Shown here piece after piece: positions 34,053-43,990 of a stretch of DNA of 64,000 bases. The stretch comes from Bacillus sp. RO1. GTDB lineage: Bacteria > Bacillota > Bacilli > Bacillales > Bacillaceae_I. The translations under genes were made by a program, and so were the position numbers. The stretch covers positions 1 through 64,000 of the forward strand of contig NZ_JAAZWB010000085.1 in NCBI RefSeq assembly GCF_012524115.1, in the 5' to 3' direction. Numbering within the stretch: the stretch's first letter is position 1; the number at the start of each line of letters is the position of its first letter. A model generated the notes under the pieces. That model saw nothing but the letters and a program-made list of their open reading frames with translations, ran no database searches and was not told the origin of the DNA.

Positions 34053-34106
34053 TTGTTAACCAAACAAATAATGGTGTTGACAACTATCAAACTTTTAGAT
34101 TATTAT
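34053..34106 (+). promoter_or_regulatory. bioY promoter overlapped by BirA-type operator
   Basis: TTGTTAAC (34053-34060) and GTTGACAA (34076-34083) form an inverted repeat with a 15-bp spacer, the layout of Gram-positive BirA biotin operators. The right arm contains the -35 TTGACA, with TATTAT at 34101-34106 as -10. Biotin-loaded BirA would therefore block the promoter. Confidence 0.8.
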
Positions 34107-34143
34107 TTTATTGTCAACTACATACAACAAAGGGGTTTACATT

Positions 34144-34740
34144 ATGAAACGTTCACTGTCAACATTGGATATTACTTACGCAGCCATGTTTGTTGCCTTG
34201 ATGGCAATTGGTGCCAATATCGTATCTTGGATGCCATTTCTTCAAGTCGGTGGTGTTCCACTATCTATGCAACCATTTTTCTGTGTGTTAGCCGGAATAT
34301 TATTAGGATCAAGACTTGGAGCCATTTCCATGATTGTTTATTTACTAGTAGGTATCGCAGGTGCACCAGTCTTTGCTCAGTTTAGTTCAGGATTTGCAAC
34401 GATTATCGGTCCGACAGGAGGATTCCTATTATCCTATGTGGCTGCCGCTTTTGCAGCTGGACTGATTGTAGAAAAGAAAGCTCAGCCGAAATTAGGCACA
34501 TTTATGTTTGCTTCTTTCATTGGCATTATTCTTATTTATTTTATCGGAACAAACTACATGTTTATGATTCTAAACTATGTTTTAGATATAAGCACACCAT
34601 ATATTGCGGCCTGGACAACAATGACCCTTTTCGCTATAAAAGACGTTGTGTTTACAATCCTATGCGCATTGCTTGCTGCTAGATTATACTATGTTGTCAA
34701 TAAAACAACCAAAGCACCTTACACACGTAAAATCGCTTAA
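34144..34740 (+). CDS. bioY: Biotin transporter substrate-binding subunit BioY
   Basis: 198 residues from ATG 34144 (AAAGGGG upstream). About six membrane segments and the BioY core LGSRLGAISMIVYLLVGIAGAPVFAQFSSGFATIIGPTGGFLLSY. It is the membrane S-component that binds biotin, energised by a shared ECF ATPase module or acting alone. The preceding BirA-type operator supports the biotin assignment. It corresponds in position to yuiG of B. subtilis. Confidence 0.94.
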   Translation: MKRSLSTLDITYAAMFVALMAIGANIVSWMPFLQVGGVPLSMQPFFCVLAGILLGSRLGAISMIVYLLVGIAGAPVFAQFSSGFATIIGPTGGFLLSYVAAAFAAGLIVEKKAQPKLGTFMFASFIGIILIYFIGTNYMFMILNYVLDISTPYIAAWTTMTLFAIKDVVFTILCALLAARLYYVVNKTTKAPYTRKIA

Positions 34741-34745
34741 CTAAA

Positions 34746-34783
34746 CAAAAGCCAGGCCGCAAATCGCGCAGCCTGGCTTTGTT
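34746..34783. terminator. Bidirectional terminator bioY/yuiF
   Basis: Stem AAGCCAGGC/GCCTGGCTT between the two convergent genes. Confidence 0.87.
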
Positions 34784-34790
34784 GTGTATT

Positions 34791-36122
34791 TTATAAAATT
34801 ACCGCTGCAATACAACCAAAAATAATCAGCGGAATATTGTAATGTAGAAACGTCGGTACACACGTATCCCAAATGTGGTTATGTTGACCGTCGGCATTCA
34901 AACCTGAAGTTGGTCCAAGCGTACTATCAGAGGCAGGAGACCCTGCATCACCTAGAGCAGCAGCCGTACCAACGATAGCAATGGTTGCCATTGCGCTGAA
35001 ACCAAGCTCCGCACATAACGGAACAAATATCGCTGCAATAATAGGTATCGTGGAAAAAGAAGATCCGATCCCCATTGTGATGAGAAGCCCGACTATCAGC
35101 ATAGCTAATGCTGCAAGCAACTGATTAGATCCAATCCACTCTGCAGAAGAAGCAACCAATGTCTCAATATGGCCAGTCTCTCTTAATACACTAGCAAACC
35201 CAGAAGCTGCAATCATGACGAATCCGATGAATGCCATCATACGCATACCAGACGTGAGGATAACATCGGTCTCAGTGGACTTCATTACTCCGCCCGCATA
35301 CAGGATGATGATACCTACAAGAGAACCATATATCATTCCATCTACACCAAGCACATCACTTAGATAGACTTGCGTAGCAAGAGAGATAACAACCGCCACT
35401 AAAGCAATGAGGATGGACTTTTTCGAATATGTCTCTGTTTCTTGATCTGCAATAGCTTTTTGTTCGTATGTTCTCGGCTTTCTATAGCTAAAGAAAACCG
35501 CGATAAGAAGTCCTACTAACATTCCTGAAACAGGAATTAACATGGCTGTCGGAATAGAGGATAAGCTGATATCCAATCCGCTTTCTTTCATATTCGTTTT
35601 TAGGATACCATGAAAAATACCACCAAAACCGACTGGCAACAGAATATACGGTGCTGTTAATCCGAATGTAATGATGGTCGCTGTAAGCCTTCTGTCAATA
35701 TTCAGTTCATTCAATATTTTAAGTAAGGGCGGAATTAGAATTGGAATGAACGCAATATGAACAGGAACGGCGTTTTGGGACATAATGGAGACAGCTAGAA
35801 TTATTAATAATATAAGTACTTTAGATAACGCTTTTTTGCGTGAATCCTCTTTTGTCCCTACAAGCTTGATTGCACCTTCGACAAGTGCATCCGGAAGACC
35901 TGTTTTGGATAATGCCACTGCAAAAGCACCCAAAAGTGCATAACTAAGGGCTACCGCTGCATTCCCTCCCAGACCATTTGTAAAAGTATTAATAGTGGTT
36001 TCGAGGCCTAAACCTCCCACCATTCCTCCAATAAAAGCACCTGAAACCAGGGCAAGTACAACATTTATTCTAAGTAAACTTAATGTAAGCATAACCAATA
36101 CGGCTATGATAACTGCATTCAT
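34791..36122 (-). CDS. yuiF: Na+/H+ antiporter-family protein YuiF
   Basis: 443 residues, about 12 membrane segments, NhaC/YuiF-type. Conserved blocks: [49 protein letters not shown] and [39 protein letters not shown]. It probably exchanges cations or amino acids; B. subtilis YuiF is annotated as a putative transporter without firm substrate. ATG with AAAGGAAG. Same neighbour order as in B. subtilis. Confidence 0.88.
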   Translation of the reverse strand: MNAVIIAVLVMLTLSLLRINVVLALVSGAFIGGMVGGLGLETTINTFTNGLGGNAAVALSYALLGAFAVALSKTGLPDALVEGAIKLVGTKEDSRKKALSKVLILLIILAVSIMSQNAVPVHIAFIPILIPPLLKILNELNIDRRLTATIITFGLTAPYILLPVGFGGIFHGILKTNMKESGLDISLSSIPTAMLIPVSGMLVGLLIAVFFSYRKPRTYEQKAIADQETETYSKKSILIALVAVVISLATQVYLSDVLGVDGMIYGSLVGIIILYAGGVMKSTETDVILTSGMRMMAFIGFVMIAASGFASVLRETGHIETLVASSAEWIGSNQLLAALAMLIVGLLITMGIGSSFSTIPIIAAIFVPLCAELGFSAMATIAIVGTAAALGDAGSPASDSTLGPTSGLNADGQHNHIWDTCVPTFLHYNIPLIIFGCIAAVIL

Positions 36123-36274
36123 AATAAAGACTTCCTTTCTTTCTGTGTTTCTTGTTGCCTTTGCTTTAGTTAATTAAATCATTAGAGAATTAGAGTAAAA
36201 AAGCATAGAAACAAATTAACATAGATGTTGAATGACTGTCAACGGAAAAGTTAGGAAGTCAACTTGAAACGCGC

Positions 36275-36312
36275 AAAAAAATAATGCGCACCCTACTTAG
36301 GATGCGCATTAA
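36275..36312 (-). terminator. Terminator of pepA
   Basis: Minus-strand AATGCGCATCC/GGGTGCGCATT stem followed by seven T. Confidence 0.88.
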
Positions 36313-36331
36313 GTACACTCTGTATAAACGA

Positions 36332-37840
36332 TTAGTTTTCTTCTGTCTGTCCAAAACGTTCTACTAACGTTACTAGCGTTCGTACCATCGCACCTGTTCC
36401 GCCGCTTGGTCCAAGGTCATGAGAAGACTTTGAAGTAGCTGTGCCCGCGATATCCAAGTGAACCCATGGTGTACCTTCTGCAAATTCTCCGATGAACGCT
36501 CCTGCAAAAATAGCGTGTCCGTCACGACCTGGAGAGTTGTTCAAGTCGGCTACTTTACTGCTGCGAACTCTTTCTTTTGCATGGTCAAAAATTGGAAGTC
36601 TCCACATTTCTTCTCCCGCTTCATGGGATGCTTCAAGCACTTGTTCAAACCATGCTTCGTCATTGGTCATTGCACCTGTGGTGTGGTGACCTAATGCGAT
36701 GATGACACCGCCTGTAAGGGTAGCAACGTCGACAAGGTAGTTAGCACCGTGTTGCTTAGCATAGGTTACTGCATCGGCTAATACAAGACGACCTTCCGCA
36801 TCGGTGTTTAAGATCTCAATCGTTTTTCCGCTCATTGATGTGATTACATCATCCGGTTTGAAGGCATCTCCGCTAATCATATTATCCGTTGATGCAATAA
36901 CAGCTAGGACATTTTGCTCTGGCTTCAGTTCTCCAATCGCTTCCATTGCTCCTAGAACTGTTGCTGCTCCACCCATATCTGTTTTCATCCCAACTATACC
37001 GTCTTTCGGTTTGATGGAATATCCTCCAGTATCAAAAGTAATTCCTTTTCCGACTAAGCCAATGACATCTGTCCAGTCTTCTTTTCCTTGATATTTCAAC
37101 ACAATCATTTTAGGTGGTTCCACGGACCCTTTATTCACGGCTAACAAAGCACCCATACCAAGCTTCTCCATCTCTTCTTTTTCAAGGATCTCTAGCTCAA
37201 ATCCATACTTCTCTGCTAGGCCTGCAGCATGGTTTGCCAGGTCTGTGGCAGTCAGCATATTTCCTGGCAGGTTAACAAGTGTACGCGCAGTGTTTGTGCC
37301 TTTTGCAAACACATATCCTACATGTGCACTTGCTCCCACCTCTTCTTTATCATAATCTGTTAAGAGAATAACCTGATTCAGTGTCACTTCTGGTTCATTA
37401 GATTTTTGCTTATATCCATCAAACTTATATGTGGATAATGGAATGGACTCTCCTAACGCATGAGCAGCGTCTAACACATCCACATCTTCCGTTACAAAAG
37501 TATCAATGGCGACTACAACTTGGTTAAGCTTGGATTCTTGAATGGTTTTACCCACTTTGCCAAAAACTTTACGCAACTCAACGAAAGTTAGTTTTTCTTC
37601 ACGACCTGTCCCCACTACAAAAATTCTTTTGTATGACGTTTTGCCGAATGTATGTATTCTTGCTAACTTTCCTTTTTTCGCAGATATGTCTCCATCCTTT
37701 AATAACTGTGTCAGATGCCCTTCCAATTGAGAATCTAGTTCTCCCAATAAACCATCTAACTTGCTATGTTTCTCGGAAAGGCCTACTACTAGTGCCTCCT
37801 GTTGATTTGAAAAATCAGCTACATTATGTACGACAAACAT
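36332..37840 (-). CDS. pepA: Leucyl aminopeptidase (PepA/YuiE, M17)
   Basis: 502 residues. The C-terminal M17 catalytic domain (about 180-495) carries [15 protein letters not shown], the metal-binding [17 protein letters not shown] signature, and [17 protein letters not shown]. The N-terminal domain is the usual hexamer-forming alpha/beta part. It removes N-terminal Leu and other residues using two metal ions. ATG with GGAGG. Equivalent to yuiE of B. subtilis. Confidence 0.95.
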   Translation of the reverse strand: MFVVHNVADFSNQQEALVVGLSEKHSKLDGLLGELDSQLEGHLTQLLKDGDISAKKGKLARIHTFGKTSYKRIFVVGTGREEKLTFVELRKVFGKVGKTIQESKLNQVVVAIDTFVTEDVDVLDAAHALGESIPLSTYKFDGYKQKSNEPEVTLNQVILLTDYDKEEVGASAHVGYVFAKGTNTARTLVNLPGNMLTATDLANHAAGLAEKYGFELEILEKEEMEKLGMGALLAVNKGSVEPPKMIVLKYQGKEDWTDVIGLVGKGITFDTGGYSIKPKDGIVGMKTDMGGAATVLGAMEAIGELKPEQNVLAVIASTDNMISGDAFKPDDVITSMSGKTIEILNTDAEGRLVLADAVTYAKQHGANYLVDVATLTGGVIIALGHHTTGAMTNDEAWFEQVLEASHEAGEEMWRLPIFDHAKERVRSSKVADLNNSPGRDGHAIFAGAFIGEFAEGTPWVHLDIAGTATSKSSHDLGPSGGTGAMVRTLVTLVERFGQTEEN

Positions 37841-38110
37841 ATTTGTACACCTCCATTTTATTATAATTATATTATATCGAACTTAAGGAAATATTTCGAG
37901 TTTCTAATCATATTCAAAAGTGGTCCAAATCAGATAAGTTTGTACTCTAATCATCATTTTGTCCTATATTCACCTTAACAAATTCGTTATAATGATTCAT
38001 AATAATAAGAATATTAATTATCTATACATAACACTCTACTTAACGTGCTTCATCCCTTAAGAATGGGTATAGTAATAGATACAACTGCAGAGAAAGGACG
38101 ATTCTATCAA

Positions 38111-38593
38111 ATGGAGTTATTTTCTAATTTTCCTTTATGGGCTGCTTTGGCAGCAATCGGTTTTGCACAATTTGTAAAGGTACCTATTCAATATATTGCC
38201 TCTAGAAGAATTGATTGGTCCTTGATCACAAGTACAGGAGGAATGCCAAGTTCCCACTCCGCTGCGGTTACGGCTCTGGCTACAGGCGTTGCATTTGAAA
38301 CAGGACTGGATTCTCCCATTTTTGCAGTAGCCACTGTATTTGCCATTATTGTCATGTTTGATGCAACCGGAGTTAGAAGACATGCCGGCGAACAAGCCAC
38401 TGTGTTAAACAAACTTGTTGGAGATTTTAATCGTTTTGTGGAAGAGACCAAGAAATGGCCAAAAATGAATGAGCAAGAAAAAGTAAAAGACCTGAAAGAA
38501 CTGTTAGGACATAAACCAATCGAAGTATTTTTCGGTGCGATTACCGGGATTTTACTGACCATCGTTTTGCATTACTTTGCTTATGTTTTGTAA
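38111..38593 (+). CDS. yuiD: Divergent PAP2-family membrane protein YuiD
   Basis: 160 residues from ATG 38111; the upstream frame is open but lacks a ribosome site. It holds STGGMPSSHSAAVTALATG and DATGVRRHAGEQA, the conserved motifs of the DUF212/acid-phosphatase-related family, with about four membrane segments. Probably a membrane lipid-phosphate-type phosphatase; the exact substrate is unknown. B. subtilis YuiD is 158 residues. Confidence 0.92.
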   Translation: MELFSNFPLWAALAAIGFAQFVKVPIQYIASRRIDWSLITSTGGMPSSHSAAVTALATGVAFETGLDSPIFAVATVFAIIVMFDATGVRRHAGEQATVLNKLVGDFNRFVEETKKWPKMNEQEKVKDLKELLGHKPIEVFFGAITGILLTIVLHYFAYVL

Positions 38594-38606
38594 AGGGGGG
38601 GAAGTT

Positions 38607-39413
38607 TTGAGACTCATATCCATTTGTCCGAGCAACACAGAGTTGCTCCACTATCTAGGTTTGACAAACACACTAGTTGGAGTGGATGATTTCTCTGATT
38701 GGCCTAAAGAAGTTTCAAATCTACCGAAGCTTGGACCAGATTTGAATATCAATATGGAAAAACTGGAAGCCTTGGAGCCTGACTTAGTATTGGCCAGTTT
38801 AAGTGTCCCTGGAATGGAGCGAAATGTTCGAGAATTGGAAAAGCGCTCCATCCCGCATGTTGTCTTAAATCCTCAATCACTTGAGGAAATTGCCCGTGAC
38901 TTGTTGACGGTAGGAGAACTTACAAATTCTTCTTCAAAGGCAAACGAGATTGTTTCCTCTATGCGTAAAATTATCCATACATACAGACAGTGCGCAACAC
39001 ATTGTGAAAATAGACCGTCTTTATATTGGGAATGGTGGCCAAAACCAATTTTCACTCCGGGCAAGGTCAATTGGCTGACTGAAGTAAGTGATTTGGCTGG
39101 TGCGGTCAATATATTTTCGGATAAAAGTGTGGCAAGTTACCAGACTGAATGGGCAGAAGTAGTGGAGAAGAATCCTGATGCGATATGTATGATTTGGGTT
39201 GGTGTAAAAGAGTCAAAAATGAATCCTAAGCATGTATTGAAGCGAGAAAATGCCGACACGATCAACGCGGTTCAAAACTCCCAAATTTATGTATTAGAGG
39301 AAAGCCTCTATTGCAGGCCTTCGCCAAGGCTTATCTTAGGTTTACAAAAACTCGCTTCCCTTCTTCACCCTACTTGTTACCCTGCATACACAGGAAACGA
39401 CCCTTTACTATAA
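38607..39413 (+). CDS. Cobalamin/iron-type binding protein without signal peptide
   Basis: 268 residues from TTG 38607 (GGGGGGG upstream). BtuF-like class III substrate-binding fold: RLISICPSNTELLHYLGL, LVGVDDFSDWPKEV, LPKLGPDLNINMEKLEALEPDLVLA, and a C-terminal YCRPSPRLILGLQKLASLLHP. No signal peptide or lipobox is present, so it is predicted cytoplasmic, unlike a transport receptor. It is probably co-transcribed with yuiD (14-nt gap) and interrupts the B. subtilis yuiD-yuiC order. Confidence 0.82.
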   Translation: MRLISICPSNTELLHYLGLTNTLVGVDDFSDWPKEVSNLPKLGPDLNINMEKLEALEPDLVLASLSVPGMERNVRELEKRSIPHVVLNPQSLEEIARDLLTVGELTNSSSKANEIVSSMRKIIHTYRQCATHCENRPSLYWEWWPKPIFTPGKVNWLTEVSDLAGAVNIFSDKSVASYQTEWAEVVEKNPDAICMIWVGVKESKMNPKHVLKRENADTINAVQNSQIYVLEESLYCRPSPRLILGLQKLASLLHPTCYPAYTGNDPLL

Positions 39414-39416
39414 TAA

Positions 39417-39462
39417 TAAAAAGCCGTATCCTCAGAAATCATTCTGATAGGTACGGCTTTTG
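39417..39462. terminator. Bidirectional terminator
   Basis: Stem AAAAGCCGTA/TACGGCTTTT between convergent genes, with flanking A and T runs. Confidence 0.85.
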
Positions 39463-39467
39463 TCATG

Positions 39468-40190
39468 CTATTCTCCGCTCCCTCTGTATTGCTGGCGGAA
39501 CACCTGCATGCTTTCGTCTTCGTTTAATCTAGTCAACTCTTCCTCAGTCAATGTACCATCGCCTTTTTTGATAATGTAAACATCGATGGTCTGTTTGCCC
39601 CAATCATTGAATACTTCATCTACTGTGTCGTAATAGAGATCTATCTTATTTCCTTTAATTGCTCCGCCAATATCAGCCACTACACCGTAACCATAGCCGG
39701 GTATAAAAAGAATCGTACCTATCGGAAATACATTGATATCTGCCGCAATGGTAGAATATAAATCCCTTTTGACTTTAAGTCCTGAGTATGTAATTCCATA
39801 GCTTGGATCGCCAGGATTTTTGCCTGTTGATTCATAGCCTGCTGTATATCCAGTTGCGTGGACCGTATGTGTCTCGTATTGATCCCAGTCTAGATCCTCT
39901 AGCTTCTTGGGCTTTTCTATCGCCTCTTCTGCTGAGACCATGGTAGGTGTCGCAGAAAGGAAATTCAACTGCTTTAAATTCAGTCCGATTTTCTTGAAGA
40001 AACCTTCTTTTTCTTCTTCATTTTTTCCTTGTCCATTAGTGGCATATATGTTATTTTCTTTTAGCCAGTTGTGAATGGTTGATGCCTCAACACCTGATAT
40101 GGATTGGAATGTTACAGACAAGGCTAGTACAAATAGTAAGCCGATAACCGTCCTTCGAAAAATCATTTTCGCTATTTTCATGTGACACAC
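39468..40190 (-). CDS. yuiC: 3D-domain lytic transglycosylase-like protein YuiC
   Basis: 240 residues. One N-terminal hydrophobic helix (signal or anchor, about 13-32), a polar linker, then a 3D domain in the last 125 residues with [37 protein letters not shown] and the Asp-bearing [20 protein letters not shown]. subtilis YuiC is an MltA-like stationary-phase/Sps muralytic enzyme cutting peptidoglycan. The start is taken as GTG 40190 (GAGGAG at 7 nt); ATG 40181 is possible. Confidence 0.9.
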   Translation of the reverse strand: MCHMKIAKMIFRRTVIGLLFVLALSVTFQSISGVEASTIHNWLKENNIYATNGQGKNEEEKEGFFKKIGLNLKQLNFLSATPTMVSAEEAIEKPKKLEDLDWDQYETHTVHATGYTAGYESTGKNPGDPSYGITYSGLKVKRDLYSTIAADINVFPIGTILFIPGYGYGVVADIGGAIKGNKIDLYYDTVDEVFNDWGKQTIDVYIIKKGDGTLTEEELTRLNEDESMQVFRQQYRGSGE

Positions 40191-40393
40191 TCACACTCCT
40201 CTCACAAGATATTCCTTCCCTGTTTTTAAGAAAAGTATTCCTTTTTTGTGAGAAAAGCTAGTAAACACCTATTTTTACCAATTAAAAATAATAGATTAGT
40301 GGAGTATTTCGAGGCATCAGGCAATAAAAAAAGGTGCAAAAACGGAGGGTCCTTCTTTATCAAAAAAAACATTAGTTAGTGGTGTTAATAGCC

Positions 40394-40519
40394 GCTGTTC
40401 CTTTCCGCAAATGGCTTCGCTTTCCGCGGGACGGTGCTTGAGCCTCCTCACTTCGTTGCGGGGTCTCAACCAACCGTTTCTCCCCCGCAGGAGTCTCCGC
40501 CATTTGTTCCAATTCACAG
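40394..40519 (-). repeat. Dispersed structured repeat, copy 4 (inverted)
   Basis: Same element read on the minus strand: GAATTGGAACAAATGGCGG...GCCATTTGCGGAAAGGAACAG, with the inner GGTTGAGACCCC...GAGGCTCAAGCACCG stem. Its closing arms have decayed more than those of copies 1 and 2. Confidence 0.88.
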
Positions 40520-40609
40520 CTGGAAATCACATAAACGTTAGGTTAATGCTTATTCAATAAACTCAATTAGATTGCTTTTCATAAACCCTTGGATAAATGT
40601 AGACATCTT

Positions 40610-40700
40610 GTTGATTGGAGTGGATGGCGCAATAACGCCCGCGGGAGGAAGTGACAGGCTTATATCCCAATACGGAGGAAGTTACTGAAAAACTGATAAC
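40610..40700 (+). repeat. Decayed partial copy of the dispersed repeat (copy 5)
   Basis: Begins TTGATTGGAGTGGATGGCG and keeps CCGCGGGAG, then diverges. It lacks the complete 3' half. Confidence 0.6.
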
Positions 40701-40708
40701 GTAAAGGA

Positions 40709-40965
40709 AAGGTTAATCTGTCTAATAGAGGCGCTCTATACGCCCGAAGACCTTCAAAAAAAGGTTAAACTGTCTTATAGAAGCGCTCTATACGCCCTAA
40801 AATACTTAAAATAAGGCTGAACTGTCTTATAGAGGCGCTCTATACACCCGAAGACCTTCAAAAAAAGGTTAATCTGTCTAATAGAAGCGCTCTATACGCC
40901 CTAAAATACTTAAAATAAGGCTGAACTGTCTTATAGAAGCGCTCACACCCGAAGATCTTCAAAAA
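40709..40965. repeat. Tandem 52-bp array with TATAGAG-GCG-CTCTATA core (array 3)
   Basis: Five units begin at 40709, 40761, 40813, 40865 and 40917, exactly 52 bp apart. Tails alternate between CCCGAAGACCTTCAAAAA and CCCTAAAATACTTAAAAT, giving a 104-bp higher-order period. Each full unit has a 7-bp inverted repeat (TATAGAR...CTCTATA); the last has lost four bases of it. No coding function is seen. Confidence 0.93.
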
Positions 40966-40972
40966 TTGCTTG

Positions 40973-41095
40973 CTGGGGATTGGAACAAAAGACGAAGACT
41001 CCTGAGGAAGACAGCACTAGCTGGAGACCCCGCAGGTAGCCGAGGAGGATCTCTTCAGCCCCAAGGAAAGCGAAGCCATTTGCAGAAATCAACAG
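40973..41095 (+). repeat. Dispersed structured repeat, copy 6
   Basis: CTGGGGATTGGAACAAAAGACGAAGACTCC at the 5' end and GCGAAGCCATTTGCAGAAATCAACAG at the 3' end. It directly abuts array 3. Confidence 0.85.
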
Positions 41096-41241
41096 CGGTG
41101 TCTTATCTTAACATCAACAACAACAACATCTAAATTCAAAGACTTTTTCAGTGGCTTCCAGGAGCGAGAAGGCTCACGGACCGCCCACATGCAAGCGTAG
41201 CGCATGGAACGGAAATTAACCGGTTAATATACTTTCTTATC

Positions 41242-41277
41242 CTAAAAAAAGAACCGGCTAACTGGGCCGATTCTTAA
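41242..41277 (-). terminator. Terminator of yuiB
   Basis: Minus-strand AAGAATCGGC/GCCGGTTCTT stem followed by seven T. Confidence 0.85.
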
Positions 41278-41284
41278 CTTGACG

Positions 41285-41608
41285 TTAAAACATTTGATAT
41301 CCATTTTTACGAAGCATTTTAATAACAATACCAGAAGTTATTGCCCCAGCTAAGCCACTCACCAATATAGTGATATCTGCCACCTGTAAGGACGCCACCT
41401 CTGAGCCAAGTTTTGAAAAAGCACTGCCAGGCTGCCTGAAATAATCAATCAATCTCACATCATCCTGAGCGATGATCCACACACATACTAAAGGATATAT
41501 GATGGCCATAATCCAAGACATGCGCAATAACATATTTAAAAGGAATCCAATCCCAAAGAATAGCACGAAAAATAAGACAACAGATATAAGTAAAATTGGT
41601 ATATTCAA
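41285..41608 (-). CDS. yuiB: YuiB, small membrane protein
   Basis: About 107 residues from TTG 41608 (GGAGG at 9 nt; the earlier TTG at 41614 is too close). Two N-terminal membrane segments, a loop, then a C-terminal segment (ITILVSGLAGAITSGIVIKML). Size and position after yuiA match YuiB of B. subtilis (about 105 residues), function unknown. Confidence 0.85.
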   Translation of the reverse strand: MNIPILLISVVLFFVLFFGIGFLLNMLLRMSWIMAIIYPLVCVWIIAQDDVRLIDYFRQPGSAFSKLGSEVASLQVADITILVSGLAGAITSGIVIKMLRKNGYQMF

Positions 41609-41774
41609 TACCAAGCACCTCCATTACACATCTTTCCTTAGTGTACTGAAAGCGTTGATACGAGTCAATTACTTTTGGCATTCAAACAAAAACACAATCG
41701 CAATTGTCCTAAATACGTCATAAATGACCTATCATAGAACGAGCGCGATTGTGTGAAAAGCATCTATTAGCTAT

Positions 41775-41897
41775 TTATTTCCTTCCGCTCCCACCACAAC
41801 AGGAACAAGTTTCTGATCCGCCTAGCAATAACTGAAAATATCCTTTACCTGAACAATACGGGCAATCCTTTTTCTCTGTTTGCAGTTGATTTTTCAT
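41775..41897 (-). CDS. yuiA: YuiA, 40-residue DnaJ-type zinc-finger protein
   Basis: 40 residues with two CxxCxGxG motifs: CPYCSGKG (Cys12, Cys15) and CSCCGGSG (Cys31, Cys34). This is the zinc-binding arrangement of DnaJ-type cysteine-rich domains. ATG with GGAGGG at 7 nt. It lies just upstream of yuiB, as in B. subtilis. Role unknown; a metal-bound adaptor or RNA-binding knuckle is plausible. Confidence 0.88.
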   Translation of the reverse strand: MKNQLQTEKKDCPYCSGKGYFQLLLGGSETCSCCGGSGRK

Positions 41898-42070
41898 TCC
41901 ATATCCCTCCAGATGATTTTCTCAAAACAGAATTTAATTTAATTTTCTGATAATATATCATCCTTTTAAAGGAAAAGGAAAGGGACGAAAATAGCTAAAT
42001 AAGACGATGTAAGCGAATACATCTTATCCAATCTATCTGTTTCTTTCTTTTTCTTAAATTTACAGAATTA

Positions 42071-42550
42071 TTAGAAAAATAACTTGTACGAACTATAGTT
42101 AAATATCTGTCCAGGATTCATAGCCTTCGTTTCTTTTAAAACAGAAAGATTTGTGAGCTTTGCGCAATAGTGGATGAGCAAAGAGGAATCAGGGTCTCTC
42201 TCAAGTTCCTCAAGCGTTTTAAATGCCGCATCAGATAGTTCGCTTTCTTGATAGACTACGTCGTGGTTTAGAGGAGTACATAAGAATAGGAGCATATTAT
42301 CGCTGATTTTATCCTTTATGACACCAGATCTGACTCCAATCAGCCCCTCGACCTTTACGTTGATGCCCGTTTCCTCTAATATTTCTCGAGCTACTGCCTC
42401 ATCTACGGTTTCATTCGCTTCCACAAATCCTGCAGGAAAGGACCACTTCCCCTTAAGTCCACCGTAGCTCTTTTTTACGACAAGCCATTTGCCGTCTTCT
42501 GCTACCACAATACCCGCAACCGCGAGCCAGACATTTTCTCTTTTTCCCAT
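42071..42550 (-). CDS. NUDIX hydrolase
   Basis: 159 residues. The Nudix box (residues 41-63) is intact: GFVEANE, then AREILEETGI with the metal-binding REILEE. It hydrolyses a nucleoside diphosphate linked to another group; the substrate cannot be told. ATG with GGGGGACG. The gene interrupts the yuiA-yumB order of B. subtilis. Confidence 0.92.
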   Translation of the reverse strand: MGKRENVWLAVAGIVVAEDGKWLVVKKSYGGLKGKWSFPAGFVEANETVDEAVAREILEETGINVKVEGLIGVRSGVIKDKISDNMLLFLCTPLNHDVVYQESELSDAAFKTLEELERDPDSSLLIHYCAKLTNLSVLKETKAMNPGQIFNYSSYKLFF

Positions 42551-42605
42551 GTTATCGTCCCCCTGTTTGTACCTGATAAAGTAATGGTATCAGGAAAAAA
42601 GACAA

Positions 42606-42648
42606 AAAGAAAAGCTGCACGTTATAAAATGTGCAGCTTCTAAAAAAT
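42606..42648 (-). terminator. Terminator of yumB
   Basis: Minus-strand GAAGCTGCAC/GTGCAGCTTTTC stem followed by a T-rich tract. Confidence 0.85.
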
Positions 42649-42653
42649 ATATC

Positions 42654-43871
42654 TTATAATACGTTGAATTTACCTTTTTTCATTACTAGGCCAGCTCCAC
42701 CGATCATGTATAGTGCACGGTTGTCGACCATTTTCTTCATGAAGGATGCTTTAGAGCCCCAGATTTTGCGACCGAATACTACGCCGATTGCATCGTCTTC
42801 ACCTAAAGAACATACCGTTCCTTTTAAATCTGGAGTGAAGGTTTGTAGTTCACCTTGGCCACGAACCAATACTGCCAAGTTCTTCGCACAAACTTCCCCT
42901 TGCTGCATCGCGATTTGAGCAGTTGGAGGGTATGGACGGTTGATTTCTTCGTTGATGATTAGAGAACAGTCTCCAACGATGAATACATCCTCATGTCCAG
43001 GAGCGCGTAAGTAAGGATCTACTTTCACACGGCCACGCATGTTTTCGAATCCGGAATCTTCTACCAAGTGGTTTCCACGTACACCTGCTGCCCAAACGAC
43101 TGTACCAGCTTTGATTTCTTCCACTTCTTCGTCTTTAGCAACGATAATTCCTTCTTCCGTCGCTTCTTTGATAGCAGTGCCAATTTTGAATTCTACACCT
43201 TTACGTTCAAGCGTGTTTACAGCGTATTCCACTAGTTCCGGATCAAATCCAGGAAGTACAGTCGGTGCAGCTTCTACACACACGATGCGTACTTTTTCTT
43301 TAGGAATATCAAACTCTTGGCAAAGTTCAGGAACACGGTTAACTAGTTCTCCAAGGAATTCGATACCAGTAAATCCAGCTCCACCAACTACGATAGTTAA
43401 ACGGTCGTTACGGCGGTGTGCTTCTGTATTGTAAGTAGCAAATTGATATTCGATGTGCTCACGGATCTTACGAGCAACATTTAAGTTTGCAATCGTGAAC
43501 GCATGCTCTTTCAAGCCCTTGATGCCAAAAGTCTCTGCTTCATAACCAAGACCAACCACTAGATAGTCGTAAGAGATTTCTCCGCCTTTAGTCAAAGCAA
43601 CAGTTTTAGCTTCACGATTGATGCCTGTAACTGTATCGTGTAAGAAATGAACCTTGCTGCGATCAATTACGTCAGAAATTTTGTAACGAGTACGATCAGC
43701 CGGCAGTGTTCCTGCTGATGCTTCGTGTAACCATGTAGACTCATAATGGTAATCGTTTTTGTTTACCAACGTAATATCGGCTTCATTGACACCGATCATT
43801 TTTTGAAGACGAACAGCCGTTACAAGTCCACCGTAACCAGCACCTAGAATAACTATACTTGGCTTTTTCAA
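42654..43871 (-). CDS. yumB: Type II NADH dehydrogenase-like protein YumB
   Basis: 405 residues from TTG 43871 (AAAGGTG upstream); the open upstream extension is not part of the family. FAD-binding [15 protein letters not shown] at the N-terminus, NADH-binding [16 protein letters not shown] in the middle, and VFIVGDCS before a [10 protein letters not shown] block. The C-terminal membrane-association region is present. It should oxidise NADH and feed quinone. It is divergent from yumC with a Rex/Fnr-like palindrome in the shared upstream region. Confidence 0.94.
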   Translation of the reverse strand: MKKPSIVILGAGYGGLVTAVRLQKMIGVNEADITLVNKNDYHYESTWLHEASAGTLPADRTRYKISDVIDRSKVHFLHDTVTGINREAKTVALTKGGEISYDYLVVGLGYEAETFGIKGLKEHAFTIANLNVARKIREHIEYQFATYNTEAHRRNDRLTIVVGGAGFTGIEFLGELVNRVPELCQEFDIPKEKVRIVCVEAAPTVLPGFDPELVEYAVNTLERKGVEFKIGTAIKEATEEGIIVAKDEEVEEIKAGTVVWAAGVRGNHLVEDSGFENMRGRVKVDPYLRAPGHEDVFIVGDCSLIINEEINRPYPPTAQIAMQQGEVCAKNLAVLVRGQGELQTFTPDLKGTVCSLGEDDAIGVVFGRKIWGSKASFMKKMVDNRALYMIGGAGLVMKKGKFNVL

Positions 43872-43990
43872 ATGAATCACACCTTTTATATTGAAATTTT
43901 TTATAAAATAAATATGAAGACATGAAACAAATCTCACTGTACCTTTTCTTACTATCCACTATTAAGATAAAATTTATTAGAAATAAATGA

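Larger units (their letters stand above)
40191..41241. other. Gene-free repeat island
   Basis: About 1.05 kb between yuiC and yuiB holds no convincing gene. It contains copy 4 (40394-40519, inverted), a decayed partial copy (40610-40700), the 52-bp array 3 (40709-40965) and copy 6 (40973-41095). A further decayed fragment is at 41148-41215. B. subtilis has yuiC and yuiB close together, so the gap is an expansion. Confidence 0.85.

Noticed and set aside
41647-41660. cre-like TGAAAGCGTTGATA between yuiA and yuiB
   Set aside because: One-core-mismatch match near a gene with no obvious catabolite control; chance is likely in an A/T-rich gap.
43872-43937. 22-codon upstream extension of yumB
   Set aside because: Not part of the family; the Rossmann fold begins at the TTG start, which has its own ribosome site.
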